A DNA stretch of 64,000 bases from assembly GCA_965277625.1 (NCBI GenBank), contig OZ255827.1:434001-498000 (forward strand), read 5' to 3'. The stretch comes from G965195345 sp965277625 (GTDB taxonomy: Bacteria; Pseudomonadota; Gammaproteobacteria; CAKMZV01). The position numbers and the translations under genes were made by a program. Under the pieces are notes generated by a model. That model made no database searches. It saw only the letters and a list, made by a program, of their open reading frames with translations, and was not told the origin of the DNA. Numbering within the stretch: position 1 is the stretch's first letter; each line of letters starts with the position of its first letter. Shown piece by piece: positions 26,330-34,828 of this stretch.

Positions 26330-26710
26330 ATGAGAACGGGTGTTGTTTTAATGCTTTTTCCATTTTTAGTGGCCTGCACATCTGTGCAGGAAGTACAGGA
26401 AAAAGAATACAAGCTCTTGAGTCGTGCTGTTAGCCAAGTCATAGATTCAAATATTAAAGCTTTGTCTGAATTGGACTCAATTAGGTATCGTAAAGCACAG
26501 TTTAAGAACCCATTCCTCATTTCATTAATCACTATAGCTACAAGAGTTAATATTCGAAAAATCCCGAGTGTACATCAGTCCATAGAGCGTCGTCAGGTGG
26601 ATAAGAACACGCTCTTGTTTGCGATTGAAAAAAGAGGGGATTGGTGGTTATTACAATCGAATGAATATGTTCATAAGTCAGTCGTCAAAGTGATTAAACG
26701 GGATGCCTAA
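26330..26710 (+). CDS. Lipoprotein of the conjugative pilus operon
   Basis: 126 residues. The signal peptide ends in the lipobox LVAC. The mature part is helical and then beta (IEKRGDWWLLQSNEYVHKSVVKVI) and is not recognised. In R64 and PAPI-1 the single PilL protein is a lipoprotein with a C-terminal TcpQ domain. Here the lipoprotein and the TcpQ domain are on two adjacent genes, so this could be the separated N-terminal half. It starts 12 bases after the previous stop. Confidence 0.65.
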   Translation: MRTGVVLMLFPFLVACTSVQEVQEKEYKLLSRAVSQVIDSNIKALSELDSIRYRKAQFKNPFLISLITIATRVNIRKIPSVHQSIERRQVDKNTLLFAIEKRGDWWLLQSNEYVHKSVVKVIKRDA

Positions 26711-26712
26711 TC

Positions 26713-27159
26713 ATGAAATTTAGTTTACTCATATCGCTGTTGGTTAGCGTGCCAATATTGGCTTCTGAACCTGCAACTGATCAAGAAAAAATTGAATATT
26801 ATCTAAAAAGCATAGAACGCGAAAACAATAGCATCCGTTCAGAGCCTATCCGAGAAAAATTACTTTCAAATCCTTCACCAATCGGGCAAATTAATCGTCG
26901 ATGGCATTTATCACATAAACGAACACTCAGAGAGAATTTATACACATGGGCAAAAGCGGCCGGTTATGGTTATGCTTGGTCAGACGATCAAGATATGACC
27001 ATAGCTTCTTCCGCAAATTATTATGGAGACTTCATTACGGTCATCAATGCTTTGTTTGCGCACCTTTATGCCAATAATGTGCCATACAGGGCGGTGATAT
27101 ATAAATCAAGTGAGCACGGCTCAAAAGTCTTAAAAATCGATAGGTTCATCAATGAATAG
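26713..27159 (+). CDS. TcpQ-domain (PilL C-terminal-like) pilus assembly protein
   Basis: 148 residues with a signal peptide (ending ILASE). The C-terminal 80 residues read LYTWAKAAGYGYAWSDDQDMTIASSANYYGDFITVINALF, the TcpQ pattern seen in toxin-coregulated pilus protein Q and in PilL. TcpQ domains help the secretin assemble in the outer membrane, which fits the pilN gene directly downstream, with an 8-base overlap. Confidence 0.75.
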   Translation: MKFSLLISLLVSVPILASEPATDQEKIEYYLKSIERENNSIRSEPIREKLLSNPSPIGQINRRWHLSHKRTLRENLYTWAKAAGYGYAWSDDQDMTIASSANYYGDFITVINALFAHLYANNVPYRAVIYKSSEHGSKVLKIDRFINE

Positions 27160-28543
27160 GTCAATAGTATTTCTGACCCTATTAATTGTAGGCGCTTGCT
27201 CGTCACAGCCCACTGAAATCAAAGAGCGTACAGAAGCGGTCACTTCAATTTTAAAAATTGAACCTGAATCATTCAAACCAGTTGAGATAAAGAGCATCCC
27301 ATATCTAATGGGTGAAAAAATTAAAATTGATGAACCCGTACCGAAAATGTTCGAAAAACGCATTGAACTATCAGTCATTAATAAATCGCTTGAAGTTATT
27401 GCAGATGTGATCAGTGAATATGCAGATGTTCCAATTTTTGTTGATGTAGATAATGTGAGCAGTTCTGCATCAAATTCACCTGTCACTTTTTCATTCAGCG
27501 GTAAGCTTGAACAAGCCCTGAACAAACTCACCAATAGAACAGGGAATTACTGGAAATATGAAGAAAATAAGATCATCATTTATCAATATGAAACCAAATC
27601 TTTCACATTAGATTGGTTTGGTGAAGCAACCATGCAAGCCTCACATGCTTCGCAGGGGCAGAGTGGTCAAAATTTATCCATCTCATTTAATAATGGCACG
27701 TGGGATCAATTGGTTTCAAGTTTGCAAACATTTTTGAGTAGTGCAGGTTCAATAAATTTAAATCGTGCTAATAACCAAATCATTGTGAGGGATCGCCCCC
27801 CCAATTTGGCAAAGATCGAACGTGAAATCAAGAGGCTTAACCGTGAATTTAAAAGATTAGTTAGGCTTGATGTTCGCGTTTTGTCCTTACGTTTAAATAA
27901 TACAGAGTCCTTTTCTTCAGTTCTCAGCAACGTGCTTGGAAAATTTGGAAATGTTGCTTTAACTGCTTCAGCGCCCAGCGTCGTAGCTGCTACAAATCCA
28001 GTTTCGCTTAGACTCAGTGACCCATCTGCAGGTGATTTATTGATCAATGCACTTGCGGAAAATCGTGACGTTTCTGTACTTACATCAATCAAAGACGTCG
28101 CTTCGATCAATCAGCCATATCCAATTAAAAATTTAAGAGAGGTTGGTTATATTGAAAGTGTGTCTGTTAACTCTGATTCATCTACAACCCTTGACATAAC
28201 GCCTGGAACTATTGAGATTGGGCTCAATCTCATAATCATTCCGTCCATTGTCAGTGAAGATAAGATCGGATTGCAAATTGCGCTTGATCTAACCGATTTA
28301 GTTGAATTGCGAACGTTTGGGAGTACTATCGTGCAAACACCCACCATCAATCGAAGGTCAATTGCGAAGCGTGTGGTTGTTAAAACAGGTGAAACAACAT
28401 TCCTTTCAGGGTTGGATTCTAAAAGAACCAGTTTGATTCAAAATGGCATTGGTCAACCCGAATTGTGGGCAATAGGAGGTGGTAAGAGTCAAATTCGAGC
28501 CAGAGACATTGCGGTCGTTATGATAACAGCGGAAATCCTATGA
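27152..28543 (+). CDS. pilN: Type IVb pilus secretin lipoprotein PilN
   Basis: 463 residues. The signal peptide ends in lipobox VGAC, as in R64 PilN and BfpB. After about 40 residues come secretin N-domains (KLEQALNKLTNRTGNYWKYEENKIIIY; LSSAGSINLNRANNQIIVRDRP), and then the C-terminal secretin core (LRLSDPSAGDLLINAL; TIEIGLNLIIIPSIVSEDKIGLQI; TPTINRRSIAKRVVVKTGETTFLSGL). It forms the outer-membrane gate for the conjugative pilus. It overlaps pilO by four bases. Confidence 0.92.
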   Translation: MNRSIVFLTLLIVGACSSQPTEIKERTEAVTSILKIEPESFKPVEIKSIPYLMGEKIKIDEPVPKMFEKRIELSVINKSLEVIADVISEYADVPIFVDVDNVSSSASNSPVTFSFSGKLEQALNKLTNRTGNYWKYEENKIIIYQYETKSFTLDWFGEATMQASHASQGQSGQNLSISFNNGTWDQLVSSLQTFLSSAGSINLNRANNQIIVRDRPPNLAKIEREIKRLNREFKRLVRLDVRVLSLRLNNTESFSSVLSNVLGKFGNVALTASAPSVVAATNPVSLRLSDPSAGDLLINALAENRDVSVLTSIKDVASINQPYPIKNLREVGYIESVSVNSDSSTTLDITPGTIEIGLNLIIIPSIVSEDKIGLQIALDLTDLVELRTFGSTIVQTPTINRRSIAKRVVVKTGETTFLSGLDSKRTSLIQNGIGQPELWAIGGGKSQIRARDIAVVMITAEIL

Positions 28544-29457
28544 TTGATATTAATAATAAAAAATACGCTGTTGCGCTTGAATGGACATCTTTAGATTCGA
28601 AACCAAAGATTAACGAAGGTGAAATTGTCTATAAAAGAGGCCCAGAAAGCTATATTCATGGAAAGACCAGTCAGGTTCAGAATTATGGCTTACCAGCCTT
28701 GGCACTAATAATATTATCAGATGCCAATGATGATGATGCGCTGATTTATATTGTCAAATCAGATTTTTTGATATGGCTGTGTATCATTTCAGAACACAAC
28801 ATTGAATTAGACGCCACATATAAGAATGAAGCGGAATTAGTTGACGATCTCAAAGTCGTGCAGAACGACGTTAGTAAAAATTATACGATTTATTGCAATT
28901 TTGACCTAAAAAGCTTTGAGGTTATCAAAATTGATGAGGACTTCTTTGATGGCATCACGTCAAAAAGAATGAAAAAAGTTAAAAAGAAAAACAGTCGCAT
29001 TCAAATCCTGATGCTTTTCTTTGTTTTTGTATCATTTTGGGCAGGCATGAGCATAATCCCGAATGTATTTAAACAAAAACCACTCGAAGAAAAAATTGTA
29101 TCTGCCCCACCATTAAGGATAAATGCAATTTCGACCGATCTAATTAAGGATCTATTGACCTTACCACTGTGGTCCAAAAATCTAAGACTTACAACCATTG
29201 AATGCAATCCACAATGTGTAGTAACCTATGAAAATGGCAGCTCGAATAAAACCTTAACGCTTGAGCTGACTCTGAACACATTGGAGCCTGCACAACAAAC
29301 TCGAACAGCCATTCCCAAAATGAAAATACATGGGACGCGTTATGAAATTTCAATAGATTTTTTTAATTTGGAGCGCCTTAAGGGCTGGTATTTTGACTCC
29401 CTTACCTGGCATGTCCAAAAAAATATGTTAACCATAAAAGGACCGACAAATGTTTAG
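28540..29457 (+). CDS. pilO: Type IVb pilus protein PilO
   Basis: 305 residues. A cytoplasmic N-terminal domain of about 160 residues, which opens with IDINNKKYAVALEWTSL, is followed by one membrane segment near residues 153-170 and a periplasmic domain of about 130 residues. This is the bitopic layout of PilO2-family proteins of R64-type pili, which link the inner-membrane platform to the secretin. It is flanked by pilN (overlap ATGA) and pilP (overlap 8 bases). Confidence 0.82.
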   Translation: MIDINNKKYAVALEWTSLDSKPKINEGEIVYKRGPESYIHGKTSQVQNYGLPALALIILSDANDDDALIYIVKSDFLIWLCIISEHNIELDATYKNEAELVDDLKVVQNDVSKNYTIYCNFDLKSFEVIKIDEDFFDGITSKRMKKVKKKNSRIQILMLFFVFVSFWAGMSIIPNVFKQKPLEEKIVSAPPLRINAISTDLIKDLLTLPLWSKNLRLTTIECNPQCVVTYENGSSNKTLTLELTLNTLEPAQQTRTAIPKMKIHGTRYEISIDFFNLERLKGWYFDSLTWHVQKNMLTIKGPTNV

Positions 29458-29941
29458 AATGATACTCTTGGTTGGGATATTTTGCTCTGTTTCTGCTCAG
29501 GCAAACTGTGAACGATTAAATACTCTGGAAGATAAGATCAACTGTGAACAAGTTGTATTTAACTTAGGGTTTAAAGAGCGTTATGAAGAAGCAAGGGAGT
29601 CGTACCTTCGGGCGCGATTGAAAGCTAATATTGCATATGAAGCACTCACAACGCCGCCTCAGCAACCTCCAGAAATCAATCAAATTTTGAATCTCCCGAT
29701 TCAACCAATTACGACTGAACCTGAAATCGATCCCATCATTCATGAGGTAGATCCTTCTATACATATTGAAAGCATTATTGGTTCAGGCCGGCACGCCAGA
29801 GCGATAGTTTTTAATGATGGTAAACGTTTGACTCTGGTTGAAGGTTCAAGCATTCAAGGGTGGCATGTCAATCAGTTGCTGTACAACGAAATAATGCTCA
29901 AAAAAAACAACCGTATCATCAGATTCAGTGTATCGGAGTAG
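29450..29941 (+). CDS. pilP: Type IVb pilus protein PilP
   Basis: 163 residues with a signal peptide (ending VSAQA). A helical linker rich in Glu/Arg, a Pro-rich stretch, and a C-terminal beta domain with the PilP pattern (I..I.GSGRHARAIVFNDGKRLTLVEGSSIQGWHV). It is a periplasmic component of the pilus machine. A protein with a similar C-terminal domain occurs in the transfer operon at 34829. The next gene starts four bases after the stop. Confidence 0.8.
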   Translation: MFRMILLVGIFCSVSAQANCERLNTLEDKINCEQVVFNLGFKERYEEARESYLRARLKANIAYEALTTPPQQPPEINQILNLPIQPITTEPEIDPIIHEVDPSIHIESIIGSGRHARAIVFNDGKRLTLVEGSSIQGWHVNQLLYNEIMLKKNNRIIRFSVSE

Positions 29942-29945
29942 TGCA

Positions 29946-31505
29946 ATGGTTATAAAAAATCCAGAAATATTTAACCCCAAGGTTGACCCCAAGTTTGATG
30001 ATTATTTGTTTTTTTACCGAAGTGATTCAGACACTGAATGGATTTTCTTTCATACAAAAACACTGATTCATAAAGTTGGCGTGCTAACCAAAGCCGCCAC
30101 TCAATTGCGGGAAAAATATCCTAATGATGCCAGTTACTCACCGAAGGTGGTTGAAAATAAACATGAATTAAACGATTGGCGGAACCATTCTGTTGAATCA
30201 ATTGGTACAGTATTCGAGGGCGCGCATGGAACACAACAAGCTCAGGATCGAACAGAGGGCAATATTGCAAACAAGCCAAGCCCAAGAAGTCTAAAAAAGC
30301 CATTTGAGCATGTACTCGACCAAGCAGTTATACAGAATGCGTCAGATATTCATATCAGTAGAGGAAGTGCAAGGGCAGTCATTGCTTTTCGGATTAATGG
30401 CTTGTTGATTGAGCAGGAATTAATAGACCCAGCAGAGGCAGATGTGATGGTTGGTGCTTTATTTAATTTAAATGCGCGCGGCTCAACAAATAATGAAGCG
30501 TCTTGGACCAATAATCGGCCAATTGATACCGAAATCAAAATGACTGCATTAAAAAAGAGTGTTGTGTTGCGATTTCAACAAGTTTGCAATCGTGAAGAAA
30601 ATGGATGGGATGTTGCTTTACGCTTACTTGTTGAACAAAGCTCGTCAATCATAAAAAAATTAGGTTATGAAAAGCATCAAGAAGTTAGCATCAACAGAGC
30701 AGTACGCAGACCGCATGGTCTAGTCATCATTTCGGGTCCCACAGGTTCAGGTAAAACAACTTCTCTTGCGGAAATTCTAAAGCATCTCAATTATTATCAC
30801 AAAGGGTCAAAGAGGATTTTAACCTTAGAAGATCCGCCGGAAATACCCATTCCAGGTGTTAGGCAATTGCGATTACACAATGACCCCAAGTACAAGTCAC
30901 CTTTTTCTGAAGGTATAAAAAACTGTATGCGCATGGATCCAGACGCCTTGATGATTGGAGAAATTAGAGATATTTATACAGCGCAAGCATTGACCGAGGT
31001 TGTACTCACTGGACACAAAGTGTTTTCTACAACGCACGCTAATGGTGCTATTGCGACAGCAGCACGGTTAATAGATTTGGGAATTGAACCGAATATATTG
31101 GCGATGAAAGATTTCTTATCAATCATCATACATCAAGTGCTTCTGCCAACCTATGACGAAGATAACAAACATTATATTAAAACAGTGGCGGATATAAATT
31201 TTGAAACCTATCCAAATTTTTCAAATTGGCTAAATGAAAAAACCAAATCCACTGATGAGGTAGAGGCCTATTTATCAAATAATATGTTTTTTGTGCCGTA
31301 CAAAAATGCTTCGCCATCAGGGAGAAAAATATGTGCTGAAGTACTGATACCAGGAGAAGCGATGCTAAAAGAGATATTTGATAAAAATTATCATCTGGTA
31401 GAAAAAATTTGGATTGAAAATGGAGGGATAACTATGGCAATGCGGGCAATTGAACTGGCCGCTAGTGGTGTGATCAGCCTAGATGATTTGGAAGGGCGAC
31501 TATGA
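29946..31505 (+). CDS. pilQ: Pilus assembly ATPase PilQ (PilB/GspE family)
   Basis: 519 residues from the ATG at 29946; a start 18 bases upstream would overlap pilP. Walker A is G264PTGSGKT, the Asp box lies around TLEDPPE, Walker B around MDPDALMIGEIRD, and the His box is GHKVFSTTHANGA. The hexameric cytoplasmic motor drives pilin polymerisation. The N-terminal 150 residues are variable. Overlaps pilR by four bases. Confidence 0.93.
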   Translation: MVIKNPEIFNPKVDPKFDDYLFFYRSDSDTEWIFFHTKTLIHKVGVLTKAATQLREKYPNDASYSPKVVENKHELNDWRNHSVESIGTVFEGAHGTQQAQDRTEGNIANKPSPRSLKKPFEHVLDQAVIQNASDIHISRGSARAVIAFRINGLLIEQELIDPAEADVMVGALFNLNARGSTNNEASWTNNRPIDTEIKMTALKKSVVLRFQQVCNREENGWDVALRLLVEQSSSIIKKLGYEKHQEVSINRAVRRPHGLVIISGPTGSGKTTSLAEILKHLNYYHKGSKRILTLEDPPEIPIPGVRQLRLHNDPKYKSPFSEGIKNCMRMDPDALMIGEIRDIYTAQALTEVVLTGHKVFSTTHANGAIATAARLIDLGIEPNILAMKDFLSIIIHQVLLPTYDEDNKHYIKTVADINFETYPNFSNWLNEKTKSTDEVEAYLSNNMFFVPYKNASPSGRKICAEVLIPGEAMLKEIFDKNYHLVEKIWIENGGITMAMRAIELAASGVISLDDLEGRL

Positions 31506-32539
31506 GAAGGCTCTCACTTGAAGATCGATTGGCTTTGTATAAAGCTTTGGCCGGACTTTTAAAACATAAGACTGCACTACCAAACGCCATTGAGCAGATT
31601 CAAAATGTTTACAAAACCTCAGGTAGAAGATACAACCGATTGGTCGAAGTCTTAGAAATCATTAAGAACCGCTTAGCAAAAGGTGGATTTACGGGAGATA
31701 AGCTATATAGAGGCATCGTACCCCAAGGCGATAACATCATCATAATTGGTACCGCAGGTGTTCAGAATAAAGAACACATTGGGCTGGAGAGAGCGATGGA
31801 AATGACTAAATTGCTACATGATGCGCGAAACGAAGCATTTCAGACCTTAATCATTCCAACACTTGCTTTTATAACAATGATTGTCGCATTTTGGGCAATC
31901 GGTGCTTATGCTTTTCCGTTTCTTGAAACGCTTAAGCCCCGGACAGGCTGGCCGCCGTTTCCCAATCAAATATATGATATTTCATTATCAATGGCGTCTT
32001 GGCTACCCTTCATTGGCACAGGCTTTTTGTTGATTATTACTAGTGTCGTAGTCAGTATAAATCGTTGGACAGGTGAAACTCGAGAGTGGTTTGATATCCA
32101 TGTTCCGCCATATTCAATCACACGAAGAATGTACGCAGCCATCATCGCCGCGAGCGTGGGTTCACTGATCGAAGGTGGGGTGGATGCAATTACAGGCATC
32201 AAAAGAATTGAAAGTTTAACGTATTCAAGGTGGCTCAAAGAGCGAACAAGCAGGATGATTCGAAAATTAACAAAGGGCGCAAGCCTTGGGCAAGCACTCA
32301 ATAATCCTCTGTTCTCACCAAATACTCGAGCACTGTTCGAGATATTTTCAGGGTCAGCAAATTCAGAAATATCCAAGGTTCTGAACGCTGCTGCCGAAGA
32401 TGAAATAAAAAGTATAAAGCCAGCACTTACCAGAGCGACAAAATCCATTCAATTTATATCCTATTTAGGCATAGGATTTTTAATTTTGGTCTATCTACAA
32501 GCTTTCATTCAAATCACACAACAAATTTCACGAATTTAA
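31502..32539 (+). CDS. pilR: Pilus inner-membrane platform protein PilR (PilC/GspF family)
   Basis: 345 residues. Two cytoplasmic T2SSF-type domains alternate with three to four membrane segments: about residues 118-136, 160-182 and 320-340. Conserved elements include GASLGQALNNPLFSP and the C-terminal YLGIGFLILVYLQAF. The protein recruits the PilQ motor and anchors the pilus base. Confidence 0.9.
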   Translation: MRRLSLEDRLALYKALAGLLKHKTALPNAIEQIQNVYKTSGRRYNRLVEVLEIIKNRLAKGGFTGDKLYRGIVPQGDNIIIIGTAGVQNKEHIGLERAMEMTKLLHDARNEAFQTLIIPTLAFITMIVAFWAIGAYAFPFLETLKPRTGWPPFPNQIYDISLSMASWLPFIGTGFLLIITSVVVSINRWTGETREWFDIHVPPYSITRRMYAAIIAASVGSLIEGGVDAITGIKRIESLTYSRWLKERTSRMIRKLTKGASLGQALNNPLFSPNTRALFEIFSGSANSEISKVLNAAAEDEIKSIKPALTRATKSIQFISYLGIGFLILVYLQAFIQITQQISRI

Positions 32540-32565
32540 TTTTTTAAACTTTTTAGGAGAAAATC

Positions 32566-33102
32566 ATGACTACTCATAAAACAATCAATCAAGCACAAAG
32601 AGGTTACAGTTTAATAGAGCTATCTTTGGCACTAGGAATCATTGCAATTTTAATTGCAGGCGTATTTCAAATATTCAATTCAACCCAAAACTCTCAAGCC
32701 ATATCAACTGAAAGTAATGCGATTCATTTAACCATGTCAGAGGTGTCAAAAATTTATAGAGGGAAGGTTAAAACGAACCTAACGGCTGCAGTTGCAATCA
32801 ATTCTGGCATCATTCAGGGATTTACTGTTGCGGGTACGGTCATTTCAAATTCATGGGGCCGAAACGTGACATTGTCTCCCGCAACCATTAATTCCACCAA
32901 TGATGCGCTACAGTTGACAATGGAGGTGGACCGTGATGCATGTGCATCATTGGTAACAGCGACAGAGAATGCAGGAATGACAATCATCGTAGGATCATCA
33001 ACCGTTAAATCAAATGGTTCTACCATTGTTCCAGATGCGTTGGCAACAGCTTGTCGTTCAGGTACCACACCGTACATAAGTGTATCTTGGATTCGATTAT
33101 AG
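32566..33102 (+). CDS. pilS: Type IVb major prepilin PilS
   Basis: 178 residues. A short leader ends at Gly13 and cleavage before Tyr14 gives mature YSLIELSLALGIIAIL, with Glu at +5, the canonical type IV pilin N-terminus. The hydrophobic alpha-1 helix is followed by a beta-rich head with two Cys (RDACASL, ATACRSG) that can form the usual C-terminal disulfide loop. A TAGGAG ribosome binding site precedes the ATG. No prepilin peptidase is encoded in the island, so a host enzyme must process it. Confidence 0.9.
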   Translation: MTTHKTINQAQRGYSLIELSLALGIIAILIAGVFQIFNSTQNSQAISTESNAIHLTMSEVSKIYRGKVKTNLTAAVAINSGIIQGFTVAGTVISNSWGRNVTLSPATINSTNDALQLTMEVDRDACASLVTATENAGMTIIVGSSTVKSNGSTIVPDALATACRSGTTPYISVSWIRL

Positions 33103-33173
33103 ACCCAATACAAGTAATGCATCAAAGGGCTTTTGAATTAAGGTCGTATTAAAATCCGCTGGTCAGGTTTTAT

Positions 33174-34151
33174 TTGATTTCAAGAAAATATAATAAAGGC
33201 TTTGCACTCGTGGGTGTGCTTTTGGCCATTCCAATTTTTGCGACAATGATTCTATATCTTCAGTTGGAAATACAACGCACAAATGATTTTAATCGTCATC
33301 AGGAGATTGGTAAGTACATGGGTCATTATGCAGATGCTGTTGCAGGGTATATGCTTAATACTGAAAGTGTATCGAATACGACAAACTTCAGTTTTACCGG
33401 TATTACATTGCTACAGAATGGGCAGTACTTACCAAATAGATTTCCAACGAATTTAGGTTGGGGTATAAATTTTTCAAATGCACGTGTCACTGTCCATACC
33501 AAAACAAGCGCAACCATCAATTTTGGTTCAGCCATCGACACTAATAGCAATCAACCTTCTGCATTAGTCGCTGCTTCAATTATTGACAAAGCAGGTTCAA
33601 GGGTGTCGAATTTACGTTATGCTTTTATAATATTTGAGCACTTTACGAACGGACTTCCAAGCTCAACGATCACGGCCTCGATTGATTTTACAACGGCTAC
33701 AAATGAACCATGGCTTCGAAAGGATGGGCGTGATGGACTGGTCATCCGAAACGCAACGGCAACCTATTCTATAGATGTCGTTCATAGCAGTGGGTCAGGG
33801 GTGATTCGTGCGGATGATGTTTTCCTAAACGCTATTGGTGAAACCATGTCGAGCATTGCTAATCGGGCAATTGAAAATACCAATAGAGTGGAGGATCGTG
33901 TCATCAAATATTATTCCGCCAGTCACGGCGCCATAATCACTAAACCCCAGTGCCATACAGGTCGTCCCTATATTGCATTGATTCCTGAATCATTGACAGG
34001 GTTTGAAGTCAGCGCTTGGAATTTAAAAAGCATAGATTTAAACGCTTCTACCTGGATGTTAAGCATGATCATTACTAATATGGACCATACAACGGCAACG
34101 GTTACTCAAGATGATGACGTAGTGGCACAAGTTGGTTGTGCCACCTCATGA
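33174..34151 (+). CDS. PilV-like minor pilin (adhesin), TTG start
   Basis: 325 residues from a TTG codon, preceded by AGG at normal distance; no ATG fits. The N-terminus (ISRKYNKGFALVGVLLAIPIFATMI) has a Gly-Phe junction and a hydrophobic helix like a prepilin, but +5 is Gly instead of Glu. The rest is beta-rich with two Cys near the end. Position after pilS and size fit PilV, the tip adhesin of conjugative type IVb pili. No shufflon inverted repeats or rci recombinase follow, so the adhesin would be fixed. Confidence 0.6.
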   Translation: MISRKYNKGFALVGVLLAIPIFATMILYLQLEIQRTNDFNRHQEIGKYMGHYADAVAGYMLNTESVSNTTNFSFTGITLLQNGQYLPNRFPTNLGWGINFSNARVTVHTKTSATINFGSAIDTNSNQPSALVAASIIDKAGSRVSNLRYAFIIFEHFTNGLPSSTITASIDFTTATNEPWLRKDGRDGLVIRNATATYSIDVVHSSGSGVIRADDVFLNAIGETMSSIANRAIENTNRVEDRVIKYYSASHGAIITKPQCHTGRPYIALIPESLTGFEVSAWNLKSIDLNASTWMLSMIITNMDHTTATVTQDDDVVAQVGCATS

Positions 34152-34284
34152 TACATTCATTCAATAAAACAAACCCTAAACTTTTTTGAAATCGTCAGGT
34201 CAAGCAGTTTCAAAATAAGAATTTTTAATCCCCGTCTTTGGGTAGGGCTGACATTCATTTGACACACTATCACTCAAAGTCTAA

Positions 34285-34333
34285 AAATAAAATCATTGAT
34301 GTTTTAGTTTTCACATTGTTAGAAATGTATAGT
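34285..34333 (+). promoter_or_regulatory. Shared operator-promoter, copy 2 (first transfer operon)
   Basis: AAATAAAATCATT and GATGTTTTAGTTT (34285-34310) form a 9-of-13 palindrome; the right half is identical to that of copy 3. TATAGT (34328-34333) follows after exactly 17 bp. The ATG of the next gene is at 34340, so the predicted transcript starts at or within a base of the start codon. Confidence 0.7.
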
Positions 34334-34339
34334 ATTTGT

Positions 34340-34798
34340 ATGGGAAATCGAGTTATACATTTACTGTTATTCACAGCAAGTATTGTTTTATCATTTGAAT
34401 TGCTGGCGAGGAATCCAGAGGGATATAAAAGAACGGGGCGGTACACCTTGGAGAAAATTGCACCCATTCCAAATCATCTTGCAGTCTTTGATCAAATAGT
34501 GTCAGGCTTTAATGTCCAAGGCACGGTTAACCAAGGTTTGAAACAAATTCTGATGTACACGAGTTATAAGATGGCCGATCTCAAGTCTTCTGATCCACTT
34601 TTGCCACATTTGCTCGACCGTCCACTGCCAATTACATTAACAGGTGCACCACTCCCGCCAACCAAAGTCATTCACCTCATTGAAGGTATCATTGGCGAAG
34701 AGTGGTACATTGTCATAGATCCAGTACATCGTCTAATCAGTTTTGAGATTAAACCCGAACTCAGAAATTTTTTTGAATACGCAGCAATAGATCAATGA
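34340..34798 (+). CDS. PilL-like ICE protein (TIGR03748)
   Basis: 152 residues from the ATG at 34340. A longer in-frame start at 34238 would lie upstream of the promoter and spoil the signal peptide. Signal MGNRVIHLLLFTASIVLSFELLA, then RYTLEKIAPIPNHLAVFDQIV, TVNQGLKQILMYTSYKM, LPITLTGAPLPPTKVIHLIEGIIGEEWYIVID. This is the TIGR03748 pattern, which recalls a secretin N-domain. First gene of the transfer operon; no ribosome binding site, consistent with a leaderless mRNA. Confidence 0.75.
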   Translation: MGNRVIHLLLFTASIVLSFELLARNPEGYKRTGRYTLEKIAPIPNHLAVFDQIVSGFNVQGTVNQGLKQILMYTSYKMADLKSSDPLLPHLLDRPLPITLTGAPLPPTKVIHLIEGIIGEEWYIVIDPVHRLISFEIKPELRNFFEYAAIDQ

Positions 34799-34828
34799 CA
34801 TCTAAATGATTCAAATGGGATAAATAGG

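Noticed and set aside
33102..34240. Possible shufflon at the pilV 3' end
   Set aside because: I found no inverted repeats of the shufflon type and no recombinase gene after it.
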